Notes under the pieces: generated by a model
What the model was told of the DNA's origin: nothing
Databases searched by the model: none
Seen by the model: the letters and a program-made list of their open reading frames with translations, nothing else
Part shown: piece after piece, positions 1 to 7,900 of the stretch
How the letters are laid out: each line of letters starts with the position of its first letter
How positions within the stretch are numbered: the first letter of the stretch is position 1
Position numbers and translations under genes: made by a program
NCBI GenBank assembly: GCA_947624795.1
Contig: CANQLY010000006.1
Location: 1 to 34,904, forward strand
Reading direction: 5' to 3'
DNA: 34,904 nucleotides
From: an uncultured Marinospirillum sp.
GTDB taxonomy: Bacteria > Pseudomonadota > Gammaproteobacteria > Pseudomonadales > Halomonadaceae

Positions 1-554
1 CTTACATAGTGTTTGGTTGGTTGCCTACCTTGCTGGTTCGGCAGGGTTACAGCGAAGCAGAAGCCGGTTGGCTAATGGGTGGCTCTATTTTAGTGCAGCT
101 TGTTTCTGCCATTGCCGCACCTTGGTTGGCTAGATTAAGCAAAGATCAGCGACCGGCGTTAATAGCAGTGCTAGGTTTAATTGGTGCGGGGCTGCTTATG
201 CTGCTGTTGGGTTCACCGGCTTGGCGTTGGCCGGGGGCTATTTTATTAGGCTTAGGGCAGGGCGGCTCGTTTAGCTTAGCCTTAACACTTATAGTGCTAC
301 GCAGCGGCAATGCCAAAATTGCAGGCGAACTGTCGGCACTAGCACAAGGCGGCGGCTACACTTTGGCAGCAATGGGGCCATTGGCGGTGGGCTTAATGTT
401 AGATGCAGGCATTGGCATTCAAGGCGTTACTTGGCTGTTGCTGGTAATTCTAGCCTTTTCAGCTTGCATGGCAATGTTTGCAGGGCGTTTGCACCGAATT
501 GAAGTCGATGACAAAGGAAAGCTAACAACCATTGACCTACGGCAGGGCTTTTAA
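1..554 (+). CDS. MFS transporter, CynX/NimT-like, C-terminal part (5' end outside window)
   Basis: This is the C-terminal half of a major facilitator superfamily transporter of the inner membrane. The ORF track begins at a GTG at base 9, but the frame is open to the window edge and the preceding codons fit a membrane helix, so the true start lies upstream. About 184 residues are visible with roughly six hydrophobic segments, glycine-rich in the MFS manner (for example LLGLGQGGSFSLAL). The sequence resembles the cyanate/2-nitroimidazole permease group (CynX, NimT, YycB). That is family resemblance only; the substrate cannot be read from the sequence. The protein ends in a short polar tail. No clear terminator follows, and the 122 bp to the next feature hold nothing I recognise. 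Confidence 0.75.
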   Translation, partial: YIVFGWLPTLLVRQGYSEAEAGWLMGGSILVQLVSAIAAPWLARLSKDQRPALIAVLGLIGAGLLMLLLGSPAWRWPGAILLGLGQGGSFSLALTLIVLRSGNAKIAGELSALAQGGGYTLAAMGPLAVGLMLDAGIGIQGVTWLLLVILAFSACMAMFAGRLHRIEVDDKGKLTTIDLRQGF

Positions 555-676
555 AAAAGTAATCACATAGTAATAGCCAAGCAAAACAAATGAATTGCAT
601 AGCTTCTATACTTCATCTATTTTGAATTACGATTTTTACCCAGAGTAATTCCTAATAAAAATGGAGCAGGTGGCGC

Positions 677-1014
677 ATGTCAGGAAACAAAGGGTTTCGC
701 ATTGCTTTAGATGACTTTGGTACGGGTTATTCAAGCCTTTCTTATTTGCGAAAATTGCCTTTATCCACACTAAAAATTGACCGTTCTTTTATTATGGATA
801 TGGGATTTGATGGCATTAGCGAAAACATTGTACAAACCATTGTGCAGCTGGCTAAAAACCTTAACCTAGATTTAATTGCAGAAGGTGTAGAAGAAGAAGC
901 GCAAGTTGAAAAACGCGTTTAATGGGCTGCAATCAGGTGCAAGGTTTTTTATATCACAAGCCCCTGCCAGAACTAGAACTGGTTCAGCTACTTAAATTAA
1001 ATCAAATAAGCTAA
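677..1014 (+). pseudogene. EAL-domain (c-di-GMP phosphodiesterase) remnant, frameshifted
   Basis: This is a decayed fragment of an EAL phosphodiesterase domain. The first frame (677-922) keeps the family signatures [21 protein letters not shown] and AEGVE. It then breaks near 908-925, and the expected continuation GCNQVQGFLYHKPLP appears in another frame ending at the stop at 1012-1014. The N-terminal part of the domain, including the ExL motif itself, is absent upstream, and the bases before the nominal ATG do not encode EAL-like sequence. So the gene is both truncated at its 5' side and frameshifted, and it should not make an active enzyme. A sequencing error could explain the frameshift but not the missing N-terminus. 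Confidence 0.8.
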
Positions 1015-1059
1015 TAATTGAATAAGCATGCCTTATTAGATTATCCTAAAACAAAGAAT

Positions 1060-1065
1060 TATAAT
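1060..1065 (+). promoter_or_regulatory. Possible -10 box upstream of the CMD-family gene
   Basis: A perfect TATAAT lies about 50 bp before the ATG of the next gene in a very AT-rich spacer. No good -35 hexamer is seen at 16-18 bp spacing, so this is a weak prediction. Confidence 0.3.
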
Positions 1066-1117
1066 ATAGCCTAAATTTTATTCATGTTATTTTTTAATTC
1101 ACTTTTAAGAGAGCTTT

Positions 1118-1465
1118 ATGAAGAATTTTCCTGAACACTACAAAGAAATCGGCGCTTGGATGGGTAAATTAGGCGTTGAAATTCCTGAGGTTATGCAAGG
1201 TTTTGGTTCACTACACGCCGCTTGCTTTAAGCCTGGTGTTTTAGATGTAAAAACTAAAGAATTAGTTGCTTTAGGTATCGCTGTTAGCATTCGTTGCGAT
1301 GGCTGCATTGCGTTTCACGTACACGATGCACTAAAAGCAGGCGCAACCAAACAAGAAATTGCTGAAACTGTTTCTGTTGCCATTGTTATGGGCGGCGGGC
1401 CTTCTGTTATGTATGGCGTTGAAGCAATGCAAGCACTGATGCAGTTTGAAGAACAAGGTTTATAG
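1118..1465 (+). CDS. Carboxymuconolactone decarboxylase/AhpD-family protein with CxxCxxxH motif
   Basis: This small all-helical protein (115 aa) belongs to the carboxymuconolactone decarboxylase (CMD) fold family. Residues 60-67 read CDGCIAFH, the CxxCxxxH redox motif of AhpD-like members, and Glu48 precedes it in the usual position. AhpD-type proteins use this cysteine pair in peroxide or disulfide chemistry, with the conserved His in proton relay, so a cytosolic thiol-redox or alkylhydroperoxidase role is more likely than a decarboxylase. That is inference from the motif. The ATG follows a purine-rich GAGAG. The gene stands alone and is closed by a strong terminator, so it is probably monocistronic. 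The physiological substrate is unknown. Confidence 0.85.
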   Translation: MKNFPEHYKEIGAWMGKLGVEIPEVMQGFGSLHAACFKPGVLDVKTKELVALGIAVSIRCDGCIAFHVHDALKAGATKQEIAETVSVAIVMGGGPSVMYGVEAMQALMQFEEQGL

Positions 1466-1476
1466 CCTTTGACTTA

Positions 1477-1521
1477 CTCCCCCATCAAAGCCTTCAGGGT
1501 TTGATGGGGGAGCCTTTTTAA
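1477..1521 (+). terminator. Rho-independent terminator after the CMD gene
   Basis: A perfect 13-bp stem (CTCCCCCATCAAA / TTTGATGGGGGAG) with a 10-base loop is followed by CCTTTTT. It sits 11 bp after the stop codon, and the T-run orientation matches the plus-strand gene. Confidence 0.9.
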
Positions 1522-1583
1522 CTTACTTTCAGCGCTGCCCAACACACGAATGGGCAATGCAGACTGCTTGAATACTGCCTACC

Positions 1584-2216
1584 TCATTTACCGCCTAGCG
1601 ATTCTAAACCCACCATTCTAATTCCTGTGGCGATTAGTGCTATACCAGCTACCTTATTAACAACGTTTACAACCCAAGTTTTTAACTGCCTTCTAGCTAG
1701 TTGACCGCCCGCATAACCAAACAGAGTGTAAACCAACAAGTCAGCCAAGATGCAGGTAAACCCCATAAGCAGCAATTGAAAAGCAATCGGCTTGTTCGGG
1801 TCAATAAACTGGGGTAAAAGTGCAGCAAAATACATAAGCGCTTTAGGGTTAGCTAGGTGAACAATCAAACCTTGAGAAAAAGCCTTAGTTGCTGTTGTTT
1901 TAGTCTGCTGTGCCTTAACTTTAATAACCGCTGTTTTAGAGAAGATTGCAGAAATACCCAAGTAAAAAAGGTAAAGCACACCAAACCATTTAATAACTGA
2001 AAATATAAGGTTTGATGCCACAATTAATGACGCAATACCTGTAGCAGATAAGGCAAAAAAAAGTGCATCGGCACTAGCAACGCCTAGCACGCTAAAAAAT
2101 GCCATTTTTGCATTACTCGAAGCGCCTTGTGCTGCAACCGTAATAGCTGAAGGCCCAGGCACCAAAACAAGCATAATGGTGGTAATAAAAAAGAATATAT
2201 ATAGCTCTGCACTCAT
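1584..2216 (-). CDS. LysE/RhtB-family amino-acid exporter
   Basis: This is an inner-membrane exporter of the LysE/RhtB family (210 aa, the normal family length). The N-terminal helix carries the family signature PGPSAITV (around residues 20-27), followed by a small-residue stretch with GVASAD. About six hydrophobic segments are visible, and the central cytosolic loop with HLANPKALMYF matches the RhtB consensus. Family members export homoserine, threonine, cysteine-pathway products or other amino acids; the substrate here cannot be told. The gene is divergent from the second CMD gene (2309) across about 90 bp and convergent with the first, whose terminator lies in between. It is flanked by two CMD-family genes, so a detoxification role is possible but unproven. 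Confidence 0.9.
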   Translation of the reverse strand: MSAELYIFFFITTIMLVLVPGPSAITVAAQGASSNAKMAFFSVLGVASADALFFALSATGIASLIVASNLIFSVIKWFGVLYLFYLGISAIFSKTAVIKVKAQQTKTTATKAFSQGLIVHLANPKALMYFAALLPQFIDPNKPIAFQLLLMGFTCILADLLVYTLFGYAGGQLARRQLKTWVVNVVNKVAGIALIATGIRMVGLESLGGK

Positions 2217-2308
2217 AAAAAACCTTAAATTAATGAACTAACCTAAGACAGTATAGCCAGCTTTAATACAAGCTTGCTTAGAAACTAACAAATCAAAAGG
2301 AAAACAAA

Positions 2309-2737
2309 ATGAAGGAAAATAAAATGACAGACGACCTTTACCAAAAAGGCATCAAGAAAATTCAAGAGCTAACAGCATCACCCGATGACAACCCAACGGG
2401 CTTTATGAACATAGGTGCAGACTTTAAAGACCTAGCACCTGATTTAGAAAAATACGTGGTTGAGTTTGCCTTTGCCGGTGTTTATTCACGCCCAGGGTTA
2501 AGTAATAAGCAGAAAGTACTAACGACCATTACTGCACTTGTCGCCCAAGGCAAACCACAAATTGGTATGCACATTAAAACCGGCTTAGCCGTTGGCTTAA
2601 CCCCAGAAGAAATAGTCGGCTGCATTATGCACCTTATCCCTTATGTTGGTTTTCCTAGCGTTATTAATGCGCTAACCGTAGCTAAGCAAGTTTTTGCCGA
2701 AGAAGGGGTCGTTGTAGATACCTCAGCTTTTGATTAG
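2309..2737 (+). CDS. Carboxymuconolactone decarboxylase-family protein, CxxC-less
   Basis: This is a 142-residue member of the CMD family, closer to the PcaC-like branch than to AhpD. The helical core shows NKQKVLTTITALVAQG, then the conserved PQIGMHIKTGL with the family histidine, then GLTPEEIVGCIMHLIPYVG. Unlike the CMD protein at 1118 it has no CxxC pair, so a thiol-redox role is unlikely. Two in-frame ATGs are possible: 2309, with AAAAGG upstream, and 2324 (MTDD), with AAGGA six bases upstream. I kept the longer one, but the shorter is equally credible. The true reaction is unknown. It is followed after 20 bp by a small membrane-anchored protein gene on the same strand, so the two may form an operon. 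Confidence 0.85.
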   Translation: MKENKMTDDLYQKGIKKIQELTASPDDNPTGFMNIGADFKDLAPDLEKYVVEFAFAGVYSRPGLSNKQKVLTTITALVAQGKPQIGMHIKTGLAVGLTPEEIVGCIMHLIPYVGFPSVINALTVAKQVFAEEGVVVDTSAFD

Positions 2738-2757
2738 TAACTAAAAAGGTAAGCAAG

Positions 2758-3120
2758 ATGACCCAGCAAAACAACTCATTTTTTAGTAATAAACCTTGGT
2801 GGTTAAAGGCAATGGCCGTGTTAGTTATTGGCATTGTAATAGGTCGCTGGCTTACAGCAGATGAGGGTTTTGCAGTCAAGTTTACCAATGCTGACCAACA
2901 ACAAATCACCTCGATTAAGTTAGATTTTGGCAGCTCCGATACCCAATCAAGCATTCAAACTTTTCGCTTAGCTCCACAAGAATCTAGGGTGCTTTATTTA
3001 AACCACCCACTTGGCGCTGGGTTTAATGTGCTGATTACTTATGCCAACGGGCAGCAGCAAGAATTTTGTGCTTTAAAAGATAATAAGAACCCAAGACCAG
3101 AATTAAAGCTTGTGCTTTAG
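2758..3120 (+). CDS. Small membrane-anchored protein of unknown function
   Basis: I do not recognise this 120-residue protein. It has one N-terminal hydrophobic helix (about residues 17-33, WLKAMAVLVIGIVIG) after a short polar stretch. A soluble domain of about 85 residues follows that looks beta-rich, with alternating hydrophobic residues and no obvious catalytic motif; one cysteine is present near the C-terminus. The likely topology is an N-in anchor with a periplasmic domain, though the helix could also be an uncleaved signal. AAGGTAAGCAAG precedes the ATG. It lies 20 bp downstream of the CMD gene and ends 44 bp before a strong terminator that belongs to the duplicated RND gene end, which can close transcription from both sides. 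Confidence 0.7.
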   Translation: MTQQNNSFFSNKPWWLKAMAVLVIGIVIGRWLTADEGFAVKFTNADQQQITSIKLDFGSSDTQSSIQTFRLAPQESRVLYLNHPLGAGFNVLITYANGQQQEFCALKDNKNPRPELKLVL

Positions 3121-3156
3121 CTGCTAAAAACAATACCAAAACTTTTAAAAAAATCA

Positions 3157-3195
3157 GAAAAAAAGCCCCGAACTTACTAGCTCGGGGCTTTTTAT
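3157..3195. terminator. Bidirectional terminator, left copy of the RND-operon terminator
   Basis: Stem GCCCCGA / TCGGGGC is flanked by an A-run on the left and a T-run on the right, so it works in both directions. It differs from the terminator at 10017-10052 by an indel and a base change in the loop; both loops keep CTAGC. It is therefore the left copy of the same terminator, duplicated along with the RND gene end. Confidence 0.85.
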
Positions 3196-3208
3196 TATTA
3201 CTACTCTA

Positions 3209-3437
3209 TAAAACTTAATCGTGTGGAATGCCACGCTTACGATAAATCGAGTAGTAAAGCAGCGGTATGACCACCAGCGTTAGTAGGGTTGATACTAACA
3301 AGCCAAAGATTAGTGAAATGGCCAAGCCGTTAAAAATGGGGTCATCTAAGATAAAGAAGCCACCCACCATCGCTGCCACCGCGGTTAGAATAATTGGCTG
3401 GGCTCTTACGGCACTGGCTTTAATTACTTTATCTTCC
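3209..3437 (-). repeat. Direct repeat, left copy: orphan 3' end of the RND efflux gene
   Basis: On the minus strand these 229 bp encode the last 73 residues of the RND permease (EDKVIKASAVRAQ ... RKRGIPHD) and its stop, with no start or upstream part. It aligns without gaps to 10090-10318 (offset 6881). I count ten mismatches. Seven are isolated and all fall in the third codon position without changing the amino acid; the other three are one adjacent codon (Lys for Ala) at the outer edge. Beyond 3437 the similarity stops and an in-frame stop (TAG) follows. This is a non-coding remnant left by the insertion of the neighbouring two-gene module, not a functional gene. Confidence 0.95.
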
Positions 3438-3463
3438 TAGCTACCTTATAACATCCAATAAAA

Positions 3464-4900
3464 CTATTTCCTTCCTGCATTTGATAAATATCCACAATCA
3501 TTAGGTTTGTCAAATGAAGCGCTGCCATCAATATATTCACGTATCATCCGACCAACCTTTGTAATAGTAGCTTTATCAGTAGAAATAAAACCCATAGGCA
3601 TCGTTACGGGCAGCGTTTCAGGCAAAGAAAAATGGTATATGACAACGATTAACTCATCCGCTAGATGAAGTACTTCTACATTACCATCAAGGAATCCTTC
3701 AATCAGTCCTTTTGCGGAGCTGCTGTAGTTTTTAAGCTCATGCTTCCAACTATTTGCAGTGCGATTATCTTCTGGTCCTGAGAGTGGTACATACAAAGTC
3801 GGTTTATATAGGCTTTTATCTTTGGTTGATGCCTTTGTGATGAGATCGCTTAGTGCAACTAATAGTTTGTCACTTTTCCCCCAAAATGGATCTGATGGTG
3901 CAATCCATGTGAAAGAACCTCCACTCATGTCATCTGATTTGGCATTAATGCGCGAAACCAGAATTGGCGCTAAAGTAGCTTGTAAGCGGTCCCAGTTTTC
4001 TTGGCTATATATTTGACCAACAAAGGTTGCTCGAACAGATCCATTGTGTTCTTCCAGTAACTGTAAGTCTTCAATAAATCGAGGATTGACTGAATTGGTT
4101 TTTGGATCGAAAACCTTTAACGTCTCCTCATCACCAACCAGCATCATCGACTGCATTATTGCTAGAGTGTTGGGGGGTCGCTGAACCTCTGATAGTTGAG
4201 TTGCTATAAGATTATGAACAAGCTCTGAGTTACTAAGCTGATCAAAATCGTCACGTTCTACGGCTGTTCCGTCCATTCCAATTTTAAATTTTGTTGTCAG
4301 GCGTAGAGGAAAGTCACGTAACTTGTTCACCGCGTTTACAGTATAAACATATGGTCTTTCTTTAGTTTCTTGGCTCATGCTTTTTGGTAAAAAGCCATTA
4401 TCAAGTATCTGGTTAAATTGATGCTGGAAATGTTTTTCTACTAGTTTTTCACTCTTAGACGTGTTGTTGTTTTCTACACTAAGCGAAACGCCATTTCTCC
4501 AACCATCATTGATATTCTGATTACTAAAACAACTAAAACTAGCTAGATCAAATGACAGTGAAGCCCCGCTGTCTAGTACAGCTGAAAGCTGTGGAGTTTC
4601 TCCTAAATCAGTAAAATAACCTTGTGACAAGCTAGTGAGCATAATTCGCCCGTCTTCTGATAAAGTCAATTCTCCTCGCTGAACAAGGTCTGAGACTGCC
4701 TCTTCCGTTTCAAGTCGGCTCAGCCCGAAGTAAATCGATATTTGAGACTTACTCATTGGTGCTAAGTGGATAAGACGAAGTACAAACTCACGAATAAACG
4801 GCAAGCCTTTTTGAGATACGTATGAAAACTGGATGTTGAACCGCTGAGCAGGCAAAAGAAAATCAACTTCTTGGTAAGTCATTTTATTATCTATGCTCAT
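3464..4900 (-). CDS. Unknown 478-aa partner of the NERD-kinase-helicase protein, N-terminal winged-helix-like
   Basis: I do not recognise this family. Residues about 36-90 (REFVLRLIHLAPMSKSQISIYFGLS..., then a short basic-acidic hairpin GELTLSEDGRIMLT) have the look of a winged helix-turn-helix. The central part is polar. The stretch around 285-350 alternates hydrophobic strands and helices (ATFVGQIYSQENW, GSFTWIAPSDPFWG). I found no HxKxxxxD (phospholipase D), PD-(D/E)xK or Walker motif and no membrane segment, so it is probably a cytosolic adaptor, sensor or effector. The start overlaps the stop of the 1667-aa gene by ATGA, implying translational coupling and joint function. The gene ends 27 bp before the orphan RND repeat. 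The MTYQ codon at residue 7 is an alternative start. Confidence 0.85.
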   Translation of the reverse strand: MSIDNKMTYQEVDFLLPAQRFNIQFSYVSQKGLPFIREFVLRLIHLAPMSKSQISIYFGLSRLETEEAVSDLVQRGELTLSEDGRIMLTSLSQGYFTDLGETPQLSAVLDSGASLSFDLASFSCFSNQNINDGWRNGVSLSVENNNTSKSEKLVEKHFQHQFNQILDNGFLPKSMSQETKERPYVYTVNAVNKLRDFPLRLTTKFKIGMDGTAVERDDFDQLSNSELVHNLIATQLSEVQRPPNTLAIMQSMMLVGDEETLKVFDPKTNSVNPRFIEDLQLLEEHNGSVRATFVGQIYSQENWDRLQATLAPILVSRINAKSDDMSGGSFTWIAPSDPFWGKSDKLLVALSDLITKASTKDKSLYKPTLYVPLSGPEDNRTANSWKHELKNYSSSAKGLIEGFLDGNVEVLHLADELIVVIYHFSLPETLPVTMPMGFISTDKATITKVGRMIREYIDGSASFDKPNDCGYLSNAGRK

Positions 4901-7900
4901 GATTTCTTACCGCTCTGCTTTGTAGTAACAAATGAATACCCTGCATCGTGCCCGCGCTCGCTCATAAAATGGACTACTGTTCCCAGAGGCAGGTCTTTAT
5001 TATTGCCTTTCCACATGTCCGCATTGCCAACGATTAATAATCTGTCCATAGCTCGAGACATAGCTACGTTTATTCGATTTGGAGTCCTTAGGAAACCCGG
5101 GCTTTGACGTTTGTCTGAGCGTGTTAGGGATACAATAATGATGCGATTTTCCTTTCCTTGGTAACTATCAACGGTATCAATCTTAACAATATCTTTAAGC
5201 CCACTACTCCAGACTTCTTGGTTAAACTTCTGTCTAAGGATGCGTTTTTGCTCGGCATACATGCATATAACACCAATTGCCGCCTCATCCTTACTGACCA
5301 GCTCAGTGAGCTGTTCTAGGAAATCTCCGTTTTCTGAGATTTCTTTCAAAAGAGCGATAATTTCATCGGCTTCACATCGGTTATAAATACTACTTCCATT
5401 GCCCTGTGAGTGATTCGCTTTTGCTCCCAAGTTTGCTGTATCAAGCCATGTGACAACACTCTGCAACGCCTTAGGTGCGCTACTGTAAATATCTGGAATG
5501 CTTCGATCACCATTTCTGAGCTTACCTTTATAAAAGGTTTCAGAAACAAGATTTCCGATAGGAATAGCCATTCTGTATTGTGTTAGCAAAGCTGCGCTAA
5601 CTTGTTCGCCGTACTTAGAGTTAAATGCCCTCGCAAAGTCGCTACGCAGAACTTCATCTAGATCAGTGTGTTTACTACTTATACCTAGCTTTCTGGCTAG
5701 GGCTTGCTTGTGAGCATCCGAATACAATGGAGGCAACTGCAGATGGTCCCCAACTAGCAATACACGTTTAGCAGATTGCATTGCGATGGCTAATTCACTA
5801 GCGATTGAACGAGCGGCCTCATCGATAATTACCCAATCGTAAATATTCTCATGAATACCTATGTGTCCTTGACCTATACCTACGCAAGTCCCTGTAACTA
5901 ACTGCCTGGAACGAGCAAAAAACTCATCATAATTGACACGTTCACCTGATAGGGCGTTTTGCATATCCCTTGATATCTTGGCTAATGCTTTAACTCGTGA
6001 GGCCTCGTCAGGCCTCACTCTATAATCAGAGCATAGCTTAGATATAACTTTGTCTTTTGCATCAGAGATTCGAGTTGTTTCATCCATGAAAATGCCAAAC
6101 TGAGCAGATAGATCTTCGCGTATCGAACTGTCTAATTCTACTGCGATTTTTTTCAACTGTTTGATGTCTTCCTCATCTTTCAGGTCGTTAACACGGTAAA
6201 GAAGAGTCTCAAGATGGTCGATTTTTGAGAAGAGTTTCAATTCTGCTAGAACGACACTAGAAATAAAGTCAGAATCAAGACCTAACGCATCGCTCAGAGC
6301 TTCAACTCTGTATTTACATTCCGCATTAAAAAGCTCTCTTTTTTCAGCAGTTATTGCGTTTGAGTAAATATCTTTTAGTCCGTTCGACACCGCGCCTTCT
6401 CTGTTACTAAAACGAACAACCTCAAGTTTTGTGTCCAAGCGAGCACAGTGCGACCTTATTCGCTCTGCTGCGGTATTAACCGCTTCGTGTGACTGACTTA
6501 CCAATAAAATACGTTTTGTCTGTTGCTTCTCAACTAAGTAGTGAACAAAAGCTGCAATAAATTCAGTCTTACCTGTTCCTGGAGGGCCTTGTAGAAGAGA
6601 TAGGGGACCATTATTGGCTAGTTTTGCGAATGCGTCTCTTTGTTGAGCGTTTAGGCTGATACTGTTTCCATGTTGGTCTTCTCTGTCATAACGTGAGAAA
6701 TCATTTTCTGTCAGCTCAATACCGTACTGAGTTGCTGGTTTTTCACATGAAGGGTCAAACAAGTCCAGCAGCTCTGGCATTGCGCCTTCACGATCTAGCA
6801 AGCGTTCGAGAGCTACTTTTCTCCTGCGATATGAGGCGCGATCTTGTTTGGTGCGAAAAAAAACAGTATCACCATCTCTTAAGTGATAAGCAGATCCTCT
6901 TGTTTTTTTCAATCGTACGGCGTTTAGTGCAGAGGATTTGAGGCAGACTTCACCTAAATGTTTTTCCGCACCCTCATCATCTACAAGTATCGCCTCAACT
7001 TCATCTGAAGCACTAAATCCGCCTAATGGATCATCAATATCAGCTGAATAAGGCATGATTATCTCGCCGCCAGACTTTTGGAGAATCTCAATATCCCCAC
7101 TAAGCTCAATATTTGGAAGGGATTGTGTTTCGGTTTCGAGAATTGCACGCCAAAGCTTTGTGGTCGAGATATCTATTTCAGCCGTTGCTTGCCCCTCTTC
7201 AGCTTGTCTCTGTAATCTATCAAAGGCTTCTTTTAATTCGTTCGCAATAGCATCACTGTTTTTTTGTTCTTCATCCTGGTCTTCATTAGATTCAAGTGAT
7301 TCCGGCTCTGTTGCAAGCTTGAGTGCGCGATAAAAAGCTTCATTTTCATTTAAAATAAGCGACAATGCTGACATGTTTTGATGCTTGCCAGGGATAATCT
7401 TAATGACCGTATTTAGCTCAAACTGACTTTCATCCGCATCCGACTTACCTACCGTTGAGCGTTGCCTAGGGTTAAAACCAACGATAAGAGCTTGTTGCTC
7501 TTTGCTGTATATAGCAGAGAAAACACCTCCAATACCTGAAAATGTAACTCTTACATCAGCAGGGTTTTTATTGCTTTTTTCGACACGAACAAATAAATGC
7601 CCGTTATCAGGGAATAATGTAATAACTTCGCTTGCATTGCCTGCAACTATTTCAATTACTTCCTGATCCGTTCCTTTTTCAGCTGAAAGTAGATTTTTCT
7701 TAAAGCGACCAAGATCTTTAAAACCAAACTGAGAGTCATCTAACTCTGTCTTTGCAGCTCTAGCAATCTCAGGGAAATGTTCAGAATCTTCGCCCCAAGA
7801 TATTCCGAGGAGCTCACAAGACATCTTGATAACAGCAAAGTTGTCTCGCTCAAATGGAGTGCATCCATCAATGTTCTCAGGGCTGTACATGTGGTTCTTA

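Noticed and set aside
2682-2954. 90-aa minus-strand ORF across the CMD/unknown gene boundary
   Set aside because: Overlaps two better-supported plus-strand genes and resembles nothing.
3209-3437. A second functional RND gene at the left repeat
   Set aside because: Only the last 73 codons are present and an in-frame stop precedes them, so it is a remnant.
3464-4900. The 478-aa protein as a phospholipase-D nuclease (MkoB of Mokosh type I)
   Set aside because: No HxKxxxxD motif is present; the nearest string, HELK, lacks the spacing and the Asp. A degenerate PLD fold remains possible but cannot be seen from sequence alone.
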